In this document: positions 35,803 to 45,510 of the stretch, piece by piece
Position numbering within the stretch: the stretch's first letter is position 1
Layout of the letters: every line of letters begins with the position of its first letter
Assembly: GCA_003151115.1 (NCBI GenBank)
Contig: PLWS01000007.1
Location: forward strand, 1-64,000
Reading direction: 5' to 3'
Length of the DNA stretch: 64,000 nucleotides
Origin: Vulcanimicrobiota bacterium
GTDB lineage: Bacteria > Vulcanimicrobiota > Vulcanimicrobiia > Vulcanimicrobiales > Vulcanimicrobiaceae
The notes under the pieces: generated by a model
The model's input: the letters and a program-made list of their open reading frames with translations, nothing else
Databases searched by the model: none
Told to the model about the DNA's origin: nothing
Made by a program: the position numbers and the translations under genes

Positions 35803-36440
35803 GTGTGCGCGGGAGTCCGCTCCCAGCCCAGAGCTTCAGCGACGACCGGCAGCTGATCGACGAATATCCGCCGGCATTCCTCGGCGATCTCGCGGTGCTC
35901 CAATTGCGTGGACGGATCGGTGCGCAGCTTGATGTAGTGAATCCAGTCGCGCACGGTGCCTTTCATATAAATGGTCGTTGCCGAAGCAAGCGGCAGCAAG
36001 AAACGCGCCGACTCCTTGGCGATGCCTTTGGCGAGCGCTTCTTCGTATAAGCGGTACGCTTGTTCGAAATGTTCGTCTTGCGCGCGCTCGAACCAGGCGA
36101 GCGTCTCGGGCGGAAGATCGTCGTACGACGATTGGCGGTTTTTCGGATCCTGACGCCGCGGAGTCACGCGCTCGATCTTTTGCAGCTCGGCATAGCGAAG
36201 ACTGAACTCCTGAAAATGCATCGAGCGGTGGCGGATGATCTGCGCGCTGATGCTGCGCGTCGTTTGAATCTCGATGCACAGGTCAGCCATCTCGAAGACC
36301 GACCAGTGTCCGTTCTTGATGCAGTACCGCAGCAGTCCGGCAACGTCGGGATTGTCCTGGTTGGCGGGGTTGCTCACGCGCGCGCAATAGCCCATCAAAC
36401 GCTCGGCGTCGGGCGTGATCCAAACGAGTCTGCACCGCAT
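35799..36440 (-). CDS. thyX: Flavin-dependent thymidylate synthase
   Basis: ThyX methylates dUMP using FAD and methylenetetrahydrofolate. The signature [16 protein letters not shown] at about residues 72-87 fits the RHRxxSxxExSxRY motif (with His in place of the first Ser). Also present are [20 protein letters not shown] and the C-terminal [20 protein letters not shown] with FAD and substrate contacts. I chose ATG 36440, preceded by GGAAGG, giving 213 residues. It is co-translated with the degenerate M48-like gene. Confidence 0.94.
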   Translation of the reverse strand: MRCRLVWITPDAERLMGYCARVSNPANQDNPDVAGLLRYCIKNGHWSVFEMADLCIEIQTTRSISAQIIRHRSMHFQEFSLRYAELQKIERVTPRRQDPKNRQSSYDDLPPETLAWFERAQDEHFEQAYRLYEEALAKGIAKESARFLLPLASATTIYMKGTVRDWIHYIKLRTDPSTQLEHREIAEECRRIFVDQLPVVAEALGWERTPAHT

Positions 36441-36477
36441 ACCTTCCAGGATTCGCGCTGACCGGGCTCTTTGCTTT

Positions 36478-37506
36478 TCAGCGATGCACGGTGAAGCTGC
36501 CGCGCCCGTCCGGATACGCAACGCGGTCCCTTCCTGAGCGTTTGCTGTGATACATGGTCGCATCGGCAGCTTCGAAGAGTTCGCTTGCCGACGCAGCGTC
36601 GTATGGAAATGCAGCCACGCCTACGCTAGCCGTCACCGGCAGCCCAACGCCGAAATCGCACGCGCGCACCGCATCGCAAAAGGTCTGCGCGCGCGCGATC
36701 GCTCCGCTCTTGTGCTCGCCGCGCAAGACCGCGCAAAACTCGTCGCCGCCGTTGCGCGCCGCCAAATCGGTCGACGGACGCAGATGTTCGCGCAAGATAC
36801 TTCCTAAACGCTGCAGCACTCTGTCGCCGGCCGCGTGCCCGCACGCATCGTTGACGCCCTTAAATCCGTCGGTGTCGACGAACCATAAAGCGAGCGTCAC
36901 GCTGCATCCGATCGCGGCGATGCGCAGCTCTTCTTGGAGGGTGTCGCGAAACGCCCGTGCGGTGTAGAGTCCGGTGAGCGCGTCGTACGTCGCGCTCGCG
37001 CGATCGGCTTCGCGATCGCGGGCCAGCGCGTAAGGCACGGCGGCGTGCACGGCGGCTCTGATGAGCGCGTCACGCGCGGAGATCGGCCGCCCCGCGGACG
37101 CAGCGTAGGTCACGGCGCACAGTGCGTCATCGGCATACATCGGAACGGCGAGGGCCGCGCGATCGGTCGGAATGACGGGGCGGCAGCCGGGCGCGAGCAC
37201 AACGGGGCTGCTCGCCATGGCCGCTCGTGCCGGCAGCGAGTCTCCGTCGCGCCGCAAGCGCAGCTCGGCAAAGTATTCGGCACGGCCGCCGGCCGCGAAA
37301 ACGCAAGCCAAATCTTCGGCATCCGGCCGGAAGACGAGGACGGCATCGATTGCCGGATCCAAAACCGCGAGCGCGGCTCCGAGCGTTTCCAGCACCGAGC
37401 CGGCCGAATGGCGCGAGGCGGCGGTCAGCGTGCAGACCGCCTCGAGCAGTGCACGCTCCGCACCAACGGCTTCGAGGCAGCGCGCGTGCAGTGACGGCAC
37501 CTTCAT
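36478..37506 (-). CDS. GGDEF-domain diguanylate cyclase with GAF-like sensor
   Basis: The 342-residue protein has an N-terminal region (about 20-165) with GAF-like composition ([40 protein letters not shown]). Residues 172-330 form a GGDEF domain: [37 protein letters not shown] and the active site [11 protein letters not shown] at 251-261, so cyclic-di-GMP synthesis is expected. I do not see a canonical RxxD inhibitory site five residues upstream. ATG 37506 is the preferred start, since longer frames run antisense through the neighbour. The start is divergent from the ATPase fragment at 37541. Confidence 0.9.
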   Translation of the reverse strand: MKVPSLHARCLEAVGAERALLEAVCTLTAASRHSAGSVLETLGAALAVLDPAIDAVLVFRPDAEDLACVFAAGGRAEYFAELRLRRDGDSLPARAAMASSPVVLAPGCRPVIPTDRAALAVPMYADDALCAVTYAASAGRPISARDALIRAAVHAAVPYALARDREADRASATYDALTGLYTARAFRDTLQEELRIAAIGCSVTLALWFVDTDGFKGVNDACGHAAGDRVLQRLGSILREHLRPSTDLAARNGGDEFCAVLRGEHKSGAIARAQTFCDAVRACDFGVGLPVTASVGVAAFPYDAASASELFEAADATMYHSKRSGRDRVAYPDGRGSFTVHR

Positions 37507-37540
37507 ATGATGGGCAAGTGCCCACGTCGAAGCGCATGCT

Positions 37541-37882
37541 GTGCAAACGCCGCGGTTGATGCGCGCCCGCGTGAACGAACGGTTGACGCGCGCCGCCCGC
37601 TTTCCGGTGACGCTGCTCGCTGCGCCCGCCGGCTTCGGCAAGAGCGTGGCGCTGCGCGATTTCATCGAAAGCTCGCGGCTGGACGCCGTCGTTCTCGAGC
37701 TGCGCCGCGAAGATGCGACGCTGCTGGACTTTGTGCGCCGTTTGAGCGAAGCGCTCGCGCCCGCCGCTCCCACGGCAGCGGCGTCCTTCCCGGCGCTCGC
37801 GCAGCGCGTCATGGCGGCGTCGCAGCCCGTACGCCTCGGCAGTCTCGACCTCGCCGTGATGAACAGCCAAATCGGCAAATAA
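37541..37882 (+). pseudogene. N-terminal fragment of a MalT/LAL-type LuxR regulator ATPase
   Basis: The 113 residues match only the beginning of large STAND-type LuxR regulators: ARVNERLTRAARFPVTLLAA, with the Walker A PAGFGKSVALRDFI. After about residue 95 the similarity ends and a TAA stop follows, so Walker B, the TPR region and the helix-turn-helix are all missing. It is best read as a truncated remnant, although a short expressed ATP-binding fragment cannot be excluded. A strong hairpin lies 24 bp downstream. Confidence 0.6.
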
Positions 37883-37905
37883 GATCCCCAACAGGGGCTG
37901 CAAGA

Positions 37906-37936
37906 AAGGGCGCCGCGTGGAGAGCACGGCGCCCTT
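37906..37936. terminator. Bidirectional terminator after glmU
   Basis: A perfect 10-bp stem AAGGGCGCCG/CGGCGCCCTT with an 11-base loop lies between the convergent LuxR fragment and glmU, with T-rich sequence on both sides. Confidence 0.8.
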
Positions 37937-37949
37937 CTCTTGGCGTGAG

Positions 37950-39290
37950 CTACTTACGGGGCAACGGTTTTGCCGGATTGCCCGCAACGCGCTGACCTGC
38001 CGGAACGTCTTTGGTAACCACCGAACCGGCGCCGGTCAGCGCTCCGTCGCCGATCGTGATCGGCGCGATCAGCGACGTGTTCGATCCGATCATGACGTCC
38101 CGGCCGATGACGGTCTTGTTCTTGCGCTTGCCGTCGTAGTTGCACGTAATCGTGCCGGCGCCGATGTTGGTCTCTTCGCCGATATCGGCGTCGCCCAAAT
38201 AGGTCAGATGGCTGGCTTTTACGCCGCGCGCAAGTTTCGAGTTCTTGACCTCGACAAAATTTCCGATGCGCACGTCTTGCGCAAGGCGCGAATCGTCGCG
38301 AATGCGTGCATACGGCCCGATGCTGGTGCGGTCGCCGGCGCTCGAGTCGAAAAACGAGCTTTCGCGCACGGTGACTTCATCGCCGAGGCGCGCGTTCGAA
38401 AGACGCGAGTTCGGACCGATCGCGCAACGCTCGCCGATCTCGGACAAACGGGCGATCGACGTGTTCGGATAGATCACGGTATCGCGGCCGATCTTCAGCT
38501 CCGGTTCCAGCGACGTGCTCTGCGGATCTACGATCGTGGCGCCCTCGAGCATATGCTTCGCGCAAAGCCGGCGGTTCAGTTCTTGCCGGGCGAGTGCAAG
38601 CTCGATCCGGTCGTTGACCCCAATCACCCCAACGGTGTCGGACGTCACCACGGGTATGACGCGTTTTCCCGAGCGAACCAGATCCGCAACGGTGTCGGTC
38701 AGGTAGAATTCTTTTTGCGCGTTGTCGTTACGCAGATGTCCCACCGCTTCGCGCAGCGCCGTTTCGTCAAACGCATAGATGCCGGCGTTGACTTCGTCGA
38801 TCTCTAATTCGGCCGCGGTAGCGTCGCGCGCTTCAACGATTCGCTCGACGCCGTCATCGCGGCGAACGATCCGGCCGAAGTTTGAGGGCAGGGGCACGCG
38901 CGCCGTAACGAGCGCCAGCGCCCGGCCGTCCGATGCGGACAGCACCGCGCTAAAGATCGCCGCGTCCACCAAGGGCATGTCGCCGCAAGCCACCAGCACG
39001 CGGCCCGTTTCGTCGGGCTTCATCGCATCGAGCGCAGTGCGCACGGCGTGACCGGTGCCGAGTTGTTCTTCCTGCAGCACGCCTGCGACGCCGAATTCGC
39101 CGATGCGCCCCTGAAGCTCGGCGTTCGTCACGACGATCATCTCCGTAATACCGGCCGCGCGCAGCGCTTGCAGTACGTACCAGAGCATCGGCCGGCCGCA
39201 CACCTCGTGCAACACCTTCGCCGTACCGCTCTTCATCCGCGTGCCCTTGCCCGCGGCCAGCACGATCGCGCGAACGTTCATTTCGCCCAC
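37950..39290 (-). CDS. glmU: Bifunctional UDP-GlcNAc pyrophosphorylase / GlcN-1-P acetyltransferase
   Basis: GlmU makes UDP-N-acetylglucosamine for cell-wall synthesis. The 446-residue protein has the nucleotidyltransferase domain (VLAAGKGTRMKSGTAKVLHE, EEQLGTGHAVRTAL, VACGDMPLVDAAIF) at about 1-230. The left-handed beta-helix acetyltransferase follows (TSIGPYARIRDDSRLAQDVR, KSHLTYLGDADIGEETNIGA, TITCNYDGKRKNKTVIG). The start overlaps the end of gltX by 13 bp, making it the last gene of the meaB-to-glmU run. Confidence 0.97.
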   Translation of the reverse strand: MGEMNVRAIVLAAGKGTRMKSGTAKVLHEVCGRPMLWYVLQALRAAGITEMIVVTNAELQGRIGEFGVAGVLQEEQLGTGHAVRTALDAMKPDETGRVLVACGDMPLVDAAIFSAVLSASDGRALALVTARVPLPSNFGRIVRRDDGVERIVEARDATAAELEIDEVNAGIYAFDETALREAVGHLRNDNAQKEFYLTDTVADLVRSGKRVIPVVTSDTVGVIGVNDRIELALARQELNRRLCAKHMLEGATIVDPQSTSLEPELKIGRDTVIYPNTSIARLSEIGERCAIGPNSRLSNARLGDEVTVRESSFFDSSAGDRTSIGPYARIRDDSRLAQDVRIGNFVEVKNSKLARGVKASHLTYLGDADIGEETNIGAGTITCNYDGKRKNKTVIGRDVMIGSNTSLIAPITIGDGALTGAGSVVTKDVPAGQRVAGNPAKPLPRK

Positions 39291-40741
39291 TCTTTGAGTT
39301 CGGCGGACGAGACGCCCCCCAGAACTTCGAGCGCGACGCGCAGCCGTTCCCGCACGATGTCGCGGCCGAGAATATCGATCGAATCGTAGAGCGGCACCGA
39401 GGTCGGGCTTCCCGTGATCGCGACGTAGAACGGGCGCGTCACCTCTCGCAGCTTCGCATCCAGCCGCGCCGCAACGTCCTTCAACACGGCTTCGATACCG
39501 GCGGTCTGCCAGCTCGCCAGCGCGTCAAAACCCCAGGTCGCCAACTGCAGCGCTTTGCGCAGCGAAACGTCGTCCAACTTGCCGGCGCGCAACTCTTCCG
39601 CGTTCACGGCGACGCGGCCGGCGAAAAAAAACGCGAGCAGCGGGCCGAGATCGCTCAAGCGTTCGATGCGCGGCTGCGCAAGCTCCGCGATCCGGCGCAG
39701 CTTCGCCTGGTCGAATCCCCACGCTTGCGCTTTGGCCATAAACGCGTCGAGATCGTTCCGTTCACGGATGTACCGCCCGTTCAGCCAGTCGAGCTTCGAA
39801 ACGTCGAAGACCGGACCGCCGAGCGAAATGTGTTCGACCGCAAAGCGATCGGTCATCATCGCTAGATCCATGATCTCTTCGCCCTCGGGCGGCATCACGC
39901 AGAGCAAACCCAAGAAGTTCAGCAGCGCGTCGGGCAGATGACCCATCGCCTTGTAAAAGAGGATGCTCGTCGGATTCTTGCGCTTGCTGAGTTTGCTCTT
40001 ATCGGGATTGCGCAAGAGCGGCAGATGCAGCAGCTGCGGCGGCTCCCATCCGAAATACTTGTACAGCAGCAGATGCTTGGGCGCCGACGAGAGCCACTCT
40101 TCGCCGCGAATGACGTGCGTGATCTCCATCAGATGATCGTCGACGACGTTGGCCAGATGGTACGTCGGCATGCCGTCTGATTTCATCAGCACTTGCATGT
40201 CCACGCTGCCCCAATCGATCTCAATCGCCCCGCGCCGCAGATCGTTCACGACACATACGCCCTCGGCCGGCACGCTTAAGCGCACGACGTAGGGAATACC
40301 GGCAGCCTCTTTTTTCGCAATCTCCTCGGCGCTTAATCCGGTGCAGAGCCCGTCGTAACGAGACGGCAGTTTCGACGCGCGCTGCACGGCGCGCATCTCT
40401 TCCAGCCGCTCCGGCGTGCAGAAACACTTGAATGCGTTGCCGTCGGCCAGCAGCTTTGCAACGTGCTCGCGATATATTTCCGATCGCTCGCTCTGACGAT
40501 ACGGTCCGTGCGGACCGCCGACGTCCGGTCCTTCGTCCCAGCTCAAGCCCAGCCAGTGCAGCGAATCCAGAATTGCCCGCTCCGACTCGCGAGTGCTGCG
40601 CGCGCGGTCCGTGTCCTCGATGCGCAGCACGAACTTGCCGCCGTTTTTTTTGGCGAAGCAATAGTTGATCAGCGCGACATATGCAGTGCCGACGTGCGGG
40701 TCGCCGGTCGGCGACGGCGCGATACGCGTCCTAACGGTCAA
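39278..40741 (-). CDS. gltX: Glutamyl-tRNA synthetase
   Basis: GltX charges tRNA-Glu, whose gene is at 9327-9401. The 487-residue class I synthetase has the HIGH-type motif as SPTGDPHVGTAYVALIN, the LRIEDTDRARSTRESE segment, and a KMSKS-type motif as KLSKRKNPTS near residue 260. The anticodon-binding helical domain occupies the C-terminal third. Whether it also charges tRNA-Gln cannot be judged here. It lies between the B12-binding mutase subunit (6-bp gap) and glmU (13-bp overlap). Confidence 0.97.
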   Translation of the reverse strand: MTVRTRIAPSPTGDPHVGTAYVALINYCFAKKNGGKFVLRIEDTDRARSTRESERAILDSLHWLGLSWDEGPDVGGPHGPYRQSERSEIYREHVAKLLADGNAFKCFCTPERLEEMRAVQRASKLPSRYDGLCTGLSAEEIAKKEAAGIPYVVRLSVPAEGVCVVNDLRRGAIEIDWGSVDMQVLMKSDGMPTYHLANVVDDHLMEITHVIRGEEWLSSAPKHLLLYKYFGWEPPQLLHLPLLRNPDKSKLSKRKNPTSILFYKAMGHLPDALLNFLGLLCVMPPEGEEIMDLAMMTDRFAVEHISLGGPVFDVSKLDWLNGRYIRERNDLDAFMAKAQAWGFDQAKLRRIAELAQPRIERLSDLGPLLAFFFAGRVAVNAEELRAGKLDDVSLRKALQLATWGFDALASWQTAGIEAVLKDVAARLDAKLREVTRPFYVAITGSPTSVPLYDSIDILGRDIVRERLRVALEVLGGVSSAELKEWAK

Positions 40742-40747
40742 TCTTAC

Positions 40748-41161
40748 TCAGCCGACGAGTTCGCGGCGGTCGCCGCATTCACGCTGAACGAAACTGATGA
40801 TATCGGCAAGCGGCGCGCCAGGCGTAAATATTTCGCGCACGCCGATCCGCTTGAGTTCTTCCGCATCTTCAGGCGGAATGGTGCCGCCGCCGAAAAAGAC
40901 GATGTCTTGCGCGTTTTGCGCTTTGAGCTGTTCGACGATCAGCGGAAAGAGCGTCATGTGTGCGCCGCTGAGGATCGAAAGGCCGATGCCGTCGGCGTCT
41001 TCCTGAATCGCGGTCTGCACGATTTGTTCGGGCGCTTGAAAGAGGCCGGTGTAAATGACTTCCATGCCGGCGTCGCGCAATGCGCGCGCGATCACTTTCG
41101 CGCCGCGATCGTGTCCGTCGAGCCCGGCCTTTGCGACGACGATGCGCAGCGGTCTAGCCAT
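40748..41161 (-). CDS. Acyl-CoA mutase small subunit, cobalamin-binding domain
   Basis: The 137-residue protein is a stand-alone B12-binding domain with the base-off motif KAGLDGHDRGAKVIARALRD (DxHxxG) at about residues 11-30. SILSGAHMTLFPLIVEQLK and VFFGGGTIPPEDAEELKRIG follow, typical of methylmalonyl-CoA mutase C-terminal domains. It pairs with the large subunit at 41282-42991, as in split mutases of archaea and of hydroxyisobutyryl-CoA mutases. A 42-residue peptide gene lies between the two subunit genes and overlaps this one by 8 bp. Confidence 0.93.
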   Translation of the reverse strand: MARPLRIVVAKAGLDGHDRGAKVIARALRDAGMEVIYTGLFQAPEQIVQTAIQEDADGIGLSILSGAHMTLFPLIVEQLKAQNAQDIVFFGGGTIPPEDAEELKRIGVREIFTPGAPLADIISFVQRECGDRRELVG

Positions 41162-41282
41162 TCGGTGGATTTTCCTCGCGCTCGAGTTCGAGGCTGAGGC
41201 GCAGCGCTTCCTCGAGCTTCGCCATCACTTGTTTCAGGGTTTCAGCTTCGGCGTCGCGCTGTTCTTGCGTAAGTGCGGCCAT
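41154..41282 (-). CDS. 42-residue peptide between mutase subunits
   Basis: ATG 41282 overlaps the stop of the mutase large subunit as TGATG, and the stop lies 8 bp inside the next gene, so it is tightly coupled to both. The peptide ([20 protein letters not shown] then AKLEEALRLSLELEREENPP) is strongly helical and acidic, with leucine spacing suggestive of a short coiled coil. It may help assembly of the split mutase. No family is recognised. Confidence 0.55.
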   Translation of the reverse strand: MAALTQEQRDAEAETLKQVMAKLEEALRLSLELEREENPPNG

Positions 41283-42991
41283 CAGAATGCAACTTTCTCG
41301 GTGTAGCGCCCGTAGACGCCGGCCATCGCTTCGACGATCTCGCCTTCGGTGAGATAGGCGTTCACGCAGTCGATCAGGTGCGGCATAACGTTGTCGTGCG
41401 GATCGGCGCAGGCTATCTTCAGCCGTTCGAGTGCGGCTTGTGCGGCAGCCTGATCGCGATTGCCGCGCACTTCGGCAACCGAGCGCGCTTGCTCGCGTTC
41501 CATCTCGACGCCAATGCGCAGCAGTTCGATGTCTTGCCGCTCTTCCGGTTTTTCGAACGCGTTGACGCCGACGAGAATGCGGTCCTTCGTTTCGAGCGAT
41601 CGCTGATAGCGATAGCTTGCGTCCGCGATTTCGCGCTGGAAGAATCCTGCTTCGATCGCTTCGATCACGCCGCCGTACTCTTCGATGCGTTTGAAGTAGT
41701 CTTCGGCTTGGCGCTCGAGCTCGTCCGTGAGCGCTTCGATGAAGTAAGAACCGCCCAGCGGATCCACGACGTTGGTCACGTTGGTTTCGTATGCGAGCAC
41801 TTGCTGCGTGCGCAGCGCGATCTCGGCCGCCTTTTCTGAAGGCAGCGCGAGCACTTCGTCCATGGAGTTGGTGTGCAGAGATTGCGTTCCGCCCAGAACT
41901 GCTGCCATCGCTTCGTATGCGACGCGTACGATGTTGTTTTCGGGCTGCTGCGCGGTCGCGCTGCAGCCGGCCGTCTGCGTGTGGAAACGCATCTGCAGCG
42001 AACGCGGATCTTTGGCGCCGTAGCGGTCGCGCATGTGCCGCGCCCAAATGCGGCGCGCGGCCCGGAACTTGCAGATCTCTTCGAAGAAGTCGATGTGCGA
42101 GTTGAAGAAAAACGAAAGGCGCGGCGCAAACGAGTCAACCTCCATGCCGGCGGCAACGCACGCTTCGACGTACGCAAATCCGTCGGCCAGCGTGAACGCC
42201 AGCTCTTGCGCGGCGGTCGAGCCGGCTTCGCGAATATGATAGCCGCTGATCGAGATCGTGTTCCAGCGCGGCATCTCGTCGCGGCAAAAACGGATCATAT
42301 CGACGATCAGCCGCATGTGCGGGCGCGGCGGAAAGATCCACTCTTTTTGCGCGATGTATTCCTTGAGAATATCCGCCTGCACGGTCCCGCCGAGTTTTGC
42401 GCGCGGAACACCTTTCTTCTCGGCGGCGGCCACATACAGTGCAAGCGCGATGCACGCCGGCCCGTTGATCGTCATCGACGTCGTGATGTCGCCCATGTCG
42501 ATGCCGTCGAAGAGCGTGTCCATATCAGCGAGCGAGTCGATGGCGACGCCGCACTTGCCGACCTCGCCGCGCGCTTGCGGCGCGTCTGAGTCGAATCCCA
42601 TCAGCGTCGGCATGTCGAAGGCTACCGACAATCCGTGCTGGCCGTGTGAGAGCAAGAAATGATAGCGCTCGTTGGTTTGCTTCGCATTGCCGAAGCCGGC
42701 GAACTGGCGCATCGTCCACAGGCGGTCGCGATACATGTTCGGGTGAATGCCGCGCGTGTACGGATAGAGCGAAGGCCAGCTGAGATCGCGCGCGAGATCC
42801 ATCTCCACGTCTTGCGGTCCGTAGATAGTCTTTAAAGGAAGATCGGAGATGGTGCGATCGCCCGCGCCGGAGCCGGCGCCTTTGCGGTGCTTGCCCTTGG
42901 CGGAAGCGTTCTCCCAAATTTTTTCCTGTGCGCCGAAGTCGCTCTCCGGCGGGGCGCCCGGGCTATCCGGGCGTTCGATCATTTTTGCCAA
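41282..42991 (-). CDS. Acyl-CoA mutase large subunit (methylmalonyl-CoA mutase type)
   Basis: The 569-residue protein is the TIM-barrel catalytic subunit of a B12-dependent acyl-CoA mutase. Features are [76 protein letters not shown], the catalytic His region [19 protein letters not shown], and [20 protein letters not shown]. Methylmalonyl-CoA to succinyl-CoA is the likeliest reaction. However, the AQKEW segment differs from classic methylmalonyl mutases, so isobutyryl-, hydroxyisobutyryl- or ethylmalonyl-type substrates remain possible. Start is TTG 42991 (good GGAG) or ATG 42982. Confidence 0.92.
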   Translation of the reverse strand: MAKMIERPDSPGAPPESDFGAQEKIWENASAKGKHRKGAGSGAGDRTISDLPLKTIYGPQDVEMDLARDLSWPSLYPYTRGIHPNMYRDRLWTMRQFAGFGNAKQTNERYHFLLSHGQHGLSVAFDMPTLMGFDSDAPQARGEVGKCGVAIDSLADMDTLFDGIDMGDITTSMTINGPACIALALYVAAAEKKGVPRAKLGGTVQADILKEYIAQKEWIFPPRPHMRLIVDMIRFCRDEMPRWNTISISGYHIREAGSTAAQELAFTLADGFAYVEACVAAGMEVDSFAPRLSFFFNSHIDFFEEICKFRAARRIWARHMRDRYGAKDPRSLQMRFHTQTAGCSATAQQPENNIVRVAYEAMAAVLGGTQSLHTNSMDEVLALPSEKAAEIALRTQQVLAYETNVTNVVDPLGGSYFIEALTDELERQAEDYFKRIEEYGGVIEAIEAGFFQREIADASYRYQRSLETKDRILVGVNAFEKPEERQDIELLRIGVEMEREQARSVAEVRGNRDQAAAQAALERLKIACADPHDNVMPHLIDCVNAYLTEGEIVEAMAGVYGRYTEKVAF

Positions 42992-43025
42992 TGTCTCCTC
43001 GAACGGCGGGGTCTCAAGCCTTCCC

Positions 43026-43775
43026 CTAGGTGCCGTCGCAATCCCGGGCAGCGATCAGCGCCTGCTGAATCAGGCTCCGGCCCTGGCTTAGCAAGGCCGC
43101 ATTCAGCTGGGAGAGGCGGTCGTACTTCAGGGTGCGCGCGCTGATGACGGTCGGCGGCTTGCTCGACAAGCGCGGATCGTAATCGGCCGGCAGGCTGGGC
43201 GGCGGCGTACTAAACTGCGGCGGGGGAGCGGGCGTCGCGGCATTGGGCATCGTGTCGTAACCGGGCGATCCGACGCTGCCGGCTGAGGCGGAGCCGAAAG
43301 CGCTGCTGACCGTCTGCAGCACGTCGGTGCCGTAGTTGTCGACGATCGTGCCGTAGATCTCACTGTAGCGATCGGCGGTGGCGCGCTGAAGGTCGACGAT
43401 GTTTTGAACGCGCTGCCGGAGCGCATCCACTTTGGGAACTTTGCCGACCGGATAGACCGCGTACGAGTCCTCTAAAAGTTGTTCTATCTGATGGATCGCG
43501 CCGATTAAGTTCGTGCTCTCCTGATCGATCTTCGAAGCGTAGAGCTGTACGCCGTCCTGCAGTTTGGTCTTCGAATATTTCGCGAGCTGCAGGTCGTCTT
43601 GCTTGATCGCCGCGACCGATGTGCGGTACTGGCCCTGCATGCGCGCCAGCGGCAGCACGACTTTGTGCAGCGTGCTGCAAACCGGACTGACGCGCTCCTG
43701 GATGATCGTGGGCGGCGGCTCGAACACCGGATACGGCTTGGGCGACGGTGTAGCCGCGGCCACGAACGGCAGCAT
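43026..43775 (-). CDS. Secreted protein, paralog pair member B in the mutase operon
   Basis: The protein has about 249 residues; its ATG 43775 overlaps the stop of its paralog as TGATG. After a short hydrophobic start it has [20 protein letters not shown], a long helical region ([20 protein letters not shown]), a Pro-rich spacer, and an end segment [20 protein letters not shown] closing with RDCDGT. The same order of motifs occurs in 43775-44527. Conserved Cys near both ends suggest a disulfide. The role is unknown; its position between meaB and the mutase genes is unexpected for an exported protein. Confidence 0.65.
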   Translation of the reverse strand: MLPFVAAATPSPKPYPVFEPPPTIIQERVSPVCSTLHKVVLPLARMQGQYRTSVAAIKQDDLQLAKYSKTKLQDGVQLYASKIDQESTNLIGAIHQIEQLLEDSYAVYPVGKVPKVDALRQRVQNIVDLQRATADRYSEIYGTIVDNYGTDVLQTVSSAFGSASAGSVGSPGYDTMPNAATPAPPPQFSTPPPSLPADYDPRLSSKPPTVISARTLKYDRLSQLNAALLSQGRSLIQQALIAARDCDGT

Positions 43776-44527
43776 CAGATGCCGTCGCAATCGTGGGCCG
43801 CGACGAGCGCTTGCGCTTCGAGCGCAGGCCCTTCGCGGTGCAGCAAACTTTGCAGCTCCTCCAGACGCGTGTACTTGAACGAGCGCATCGCGAATCCGGC
43901 CGGAGAAACGCTCGCGAGCTTCGGGTCGTTGTCGGCAACCGACGCCGGAATCGCGGCCGATGCCGCCGATTCATTGGGAAGATCGGGCGGCCCGGGCAGT
44001 GGAATATCGAGCGGCGGCGGCGTCGCGGGCGCGTGCGAGTCGGGGCGCGTCCCGACCATTTGATTCAAACTCTTCTCGATGCCGGTGACGCCATCGTTGT
44101 CGACCACGGCGCCATAAGCGCTGGAGTAGATATTGGCGATCATGCGCTCGATGTCGACCACGTTCTGCACGCGGTGCCTCAACGCGTCGACTTTGCCGTT
44201 GGTTCCCTGCGGATATGCCGAATAGGACTTTAAAAGCTGTTGCTCGACTTCGTGGATATTGGTCAGCAGATTGGTCGAAAGCATGTCGTTTTGCGCAACA
44301 CGCAAGAAGACGCCGTCACCCAAATACGTGTTTTGATACTTGCGGATCAAACCGCAGTTGAATGTAATCTTATCGGTCAGCGCGCGATTCTTGATGTTCA
44401 TTTGCGCGAGCGGCACGACCAATTGGTGCAGCGCGGTACAGACGGGGCTGACGCGCTCGCGAATGATCGTAGGCGGAGGCGTGGCCATTACGACAGCGAG
44501 CACGAGCGATCCGAGCAGCGCGATCAC
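43775..44527 (-). CDS. Secreted protein, paralog pair member A in the mutase operon
   Basis: The 250-residue protein begins with a signal peptide (MIALLGSLVLAVVMATPPP). It shares with its downstream paralog PPPTIIRERVSPVCTALHQL, VDALRHRVQNVVDIERMIAN, a Pro-rich spacer, and the end FKYTRLEELQSLLHREGPAL with AHDCDGI. It starts with GTG 44527, overlapping the meaB stop as GTGA. The tandem pair arose by duplication. No known family was recognised. Confidence 0.68.
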   Translation of the reverse strand: MIALLGSLVLAVVMATPPPTIIRERVSPVCTALHQLVVPLAQMNIKNRALTDKITFNCGLIRKYQNTYLGDGVFLRVAQNDMLSTNLLTNIHEVEQQLLKSYSAYPQGTNGKVDALRHRVQNVVDIERMIANIYSSAYGAVVDNDGVTGIEKSLNQMVGTRPDSHAPATPPPLDIPLPGPPDLPNESAASAAIPASVADNDPKLASVSPAGFAMRSFKYTRLEELQSLLHREGPALEAQALVAAHDCDGI

Positions 44528-45510
44528 GCCAATCCCTTTACCGATGCGCGCACGTGCGGCGCGCGAGCCGGCTCGTCGGAGACTTCAGATGAAATGCCGA
44601 ATGCATTGAGCACCCGTTCGGCGGCTGCGTACGGATCGACTCCGGCCGCAAGTTCACTCCCTAGTTGGCGGTCGAGTTTCCGCTCCAGTTGCCCGAGGGC
44701 CAGCTGCCGGACCTGGTGCGCGAACGCTTCCCGCCGCTTCTGGTCGAGCTCGCCTGATTCGCGCAGGTAAGCAACATGCCGCTCGATGCCGGCCCACAAT
44801 TCGTCGATGCCTTCACCACTCGTCGCCTGCGTCATGATCAATTCGGGGACCCAACCGCTGAAGTCGAGCATTTCCATCATCGAGCGAATCTCGTGCTTGA
44901 GCTGATTCGCCATCGGGTGGTCCTTCTTGTTGACCACGAAGATATCGGCAATCTCCAAAATGCCCGCTTTGAGCACTTGGATGCTGTCGCCGCTGCCGGG
45001 CTGCAGCGCAACGATCGTCGTTTGTGCGAGTTCGGCAATTTCGATCTCGGATTGTCCGACACCGACGGTTTCGATGATGACGACGTCCTTGCCGAATGCG
45101 TCCATCAGCAGCACCGCGTCCGCCGTGGCTCCGGCGAGGCCGCCCAAGTGGCCGCGGCTGGCCATCGACCGGATAAAAACTTCGCTATCTGTAAAGTGTT
45201 CGGTCAAGCGAATGCGATCGCCCAACAGCGCCCCGTGCGAAAAAGGAGAACTGGGATCCACCGACACGACACCGACGCTCTTGCCCAGCGAGCGCACTTT
45301 GCGAACGAGCGCGTTGCCCAGGGTGGATTTGCCGACGCCCGGCGGTCCCGTCAGACCGATCGTCAGTGCGCGCCCGGTTTGCGCGAAAAGATGGCGCACG
45401 AGCTCGGCGCCCCGTCCGGATTCCGCGCGGCTGATCGCGCGCGCCAGCGCACGTGGGGAACCTGAGCGGAATTGCCGCAACAGGGTCGAGTGATCGCTTG
45501 GATTGCCCAC
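44524..45510 (-). CDS. meaB: MeaB/ArgK-type GTPase, mutase chaperone
   Basis: MeaB protects and loads cofactor into B12-dependent mutases. The sequence shows Walker A GLTGPPGVGKSTLGNALV, VDPSSPFSHGALLGDRIRL, FIRSMASRGHLGGLAGATAD, ETVGVGQSEIEIAELAQTTI, and NKKD followed by HPMANQLKHEIRSM. GTG 45510 gives 328 residues; TTG 45480 is an alternative that would avoid overlap with the divergent GH125 gene. It heads the run meaB, two secreted paralogs, mutase large subunit, 42-residue peptide, B12 subunit, gltX, glmU. Confidence 0.93.
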   Translation of the reverse strand: MGNPSDHSTLLRQFRSGSPRALARAISRAESGRGAELVRHLFAQTGRALTIGLTGPPGVGKSTLGNALVRKVRSLGKSVGVVSVDPSSPFSHGALLGDRIRLTEHFTDSEVFIRSMASRGHLGGLAGATADAVLLMDAFGKDVVIIETVGVGQSEIEIAELAQTTIVALQPGSGDSIQVLKAGILEIADIFVVNKKDHPMANQLKHEIRSMMEMLDFSGWVPELIMTQATSGEGIDELWAGIERHVAYLRESGELDQKRREAFAHQVRQLALGQLERKLDRQLGSELAAGVDPYAAAERVLNAFGISSEVSDEPARAPHVRASVKGLA

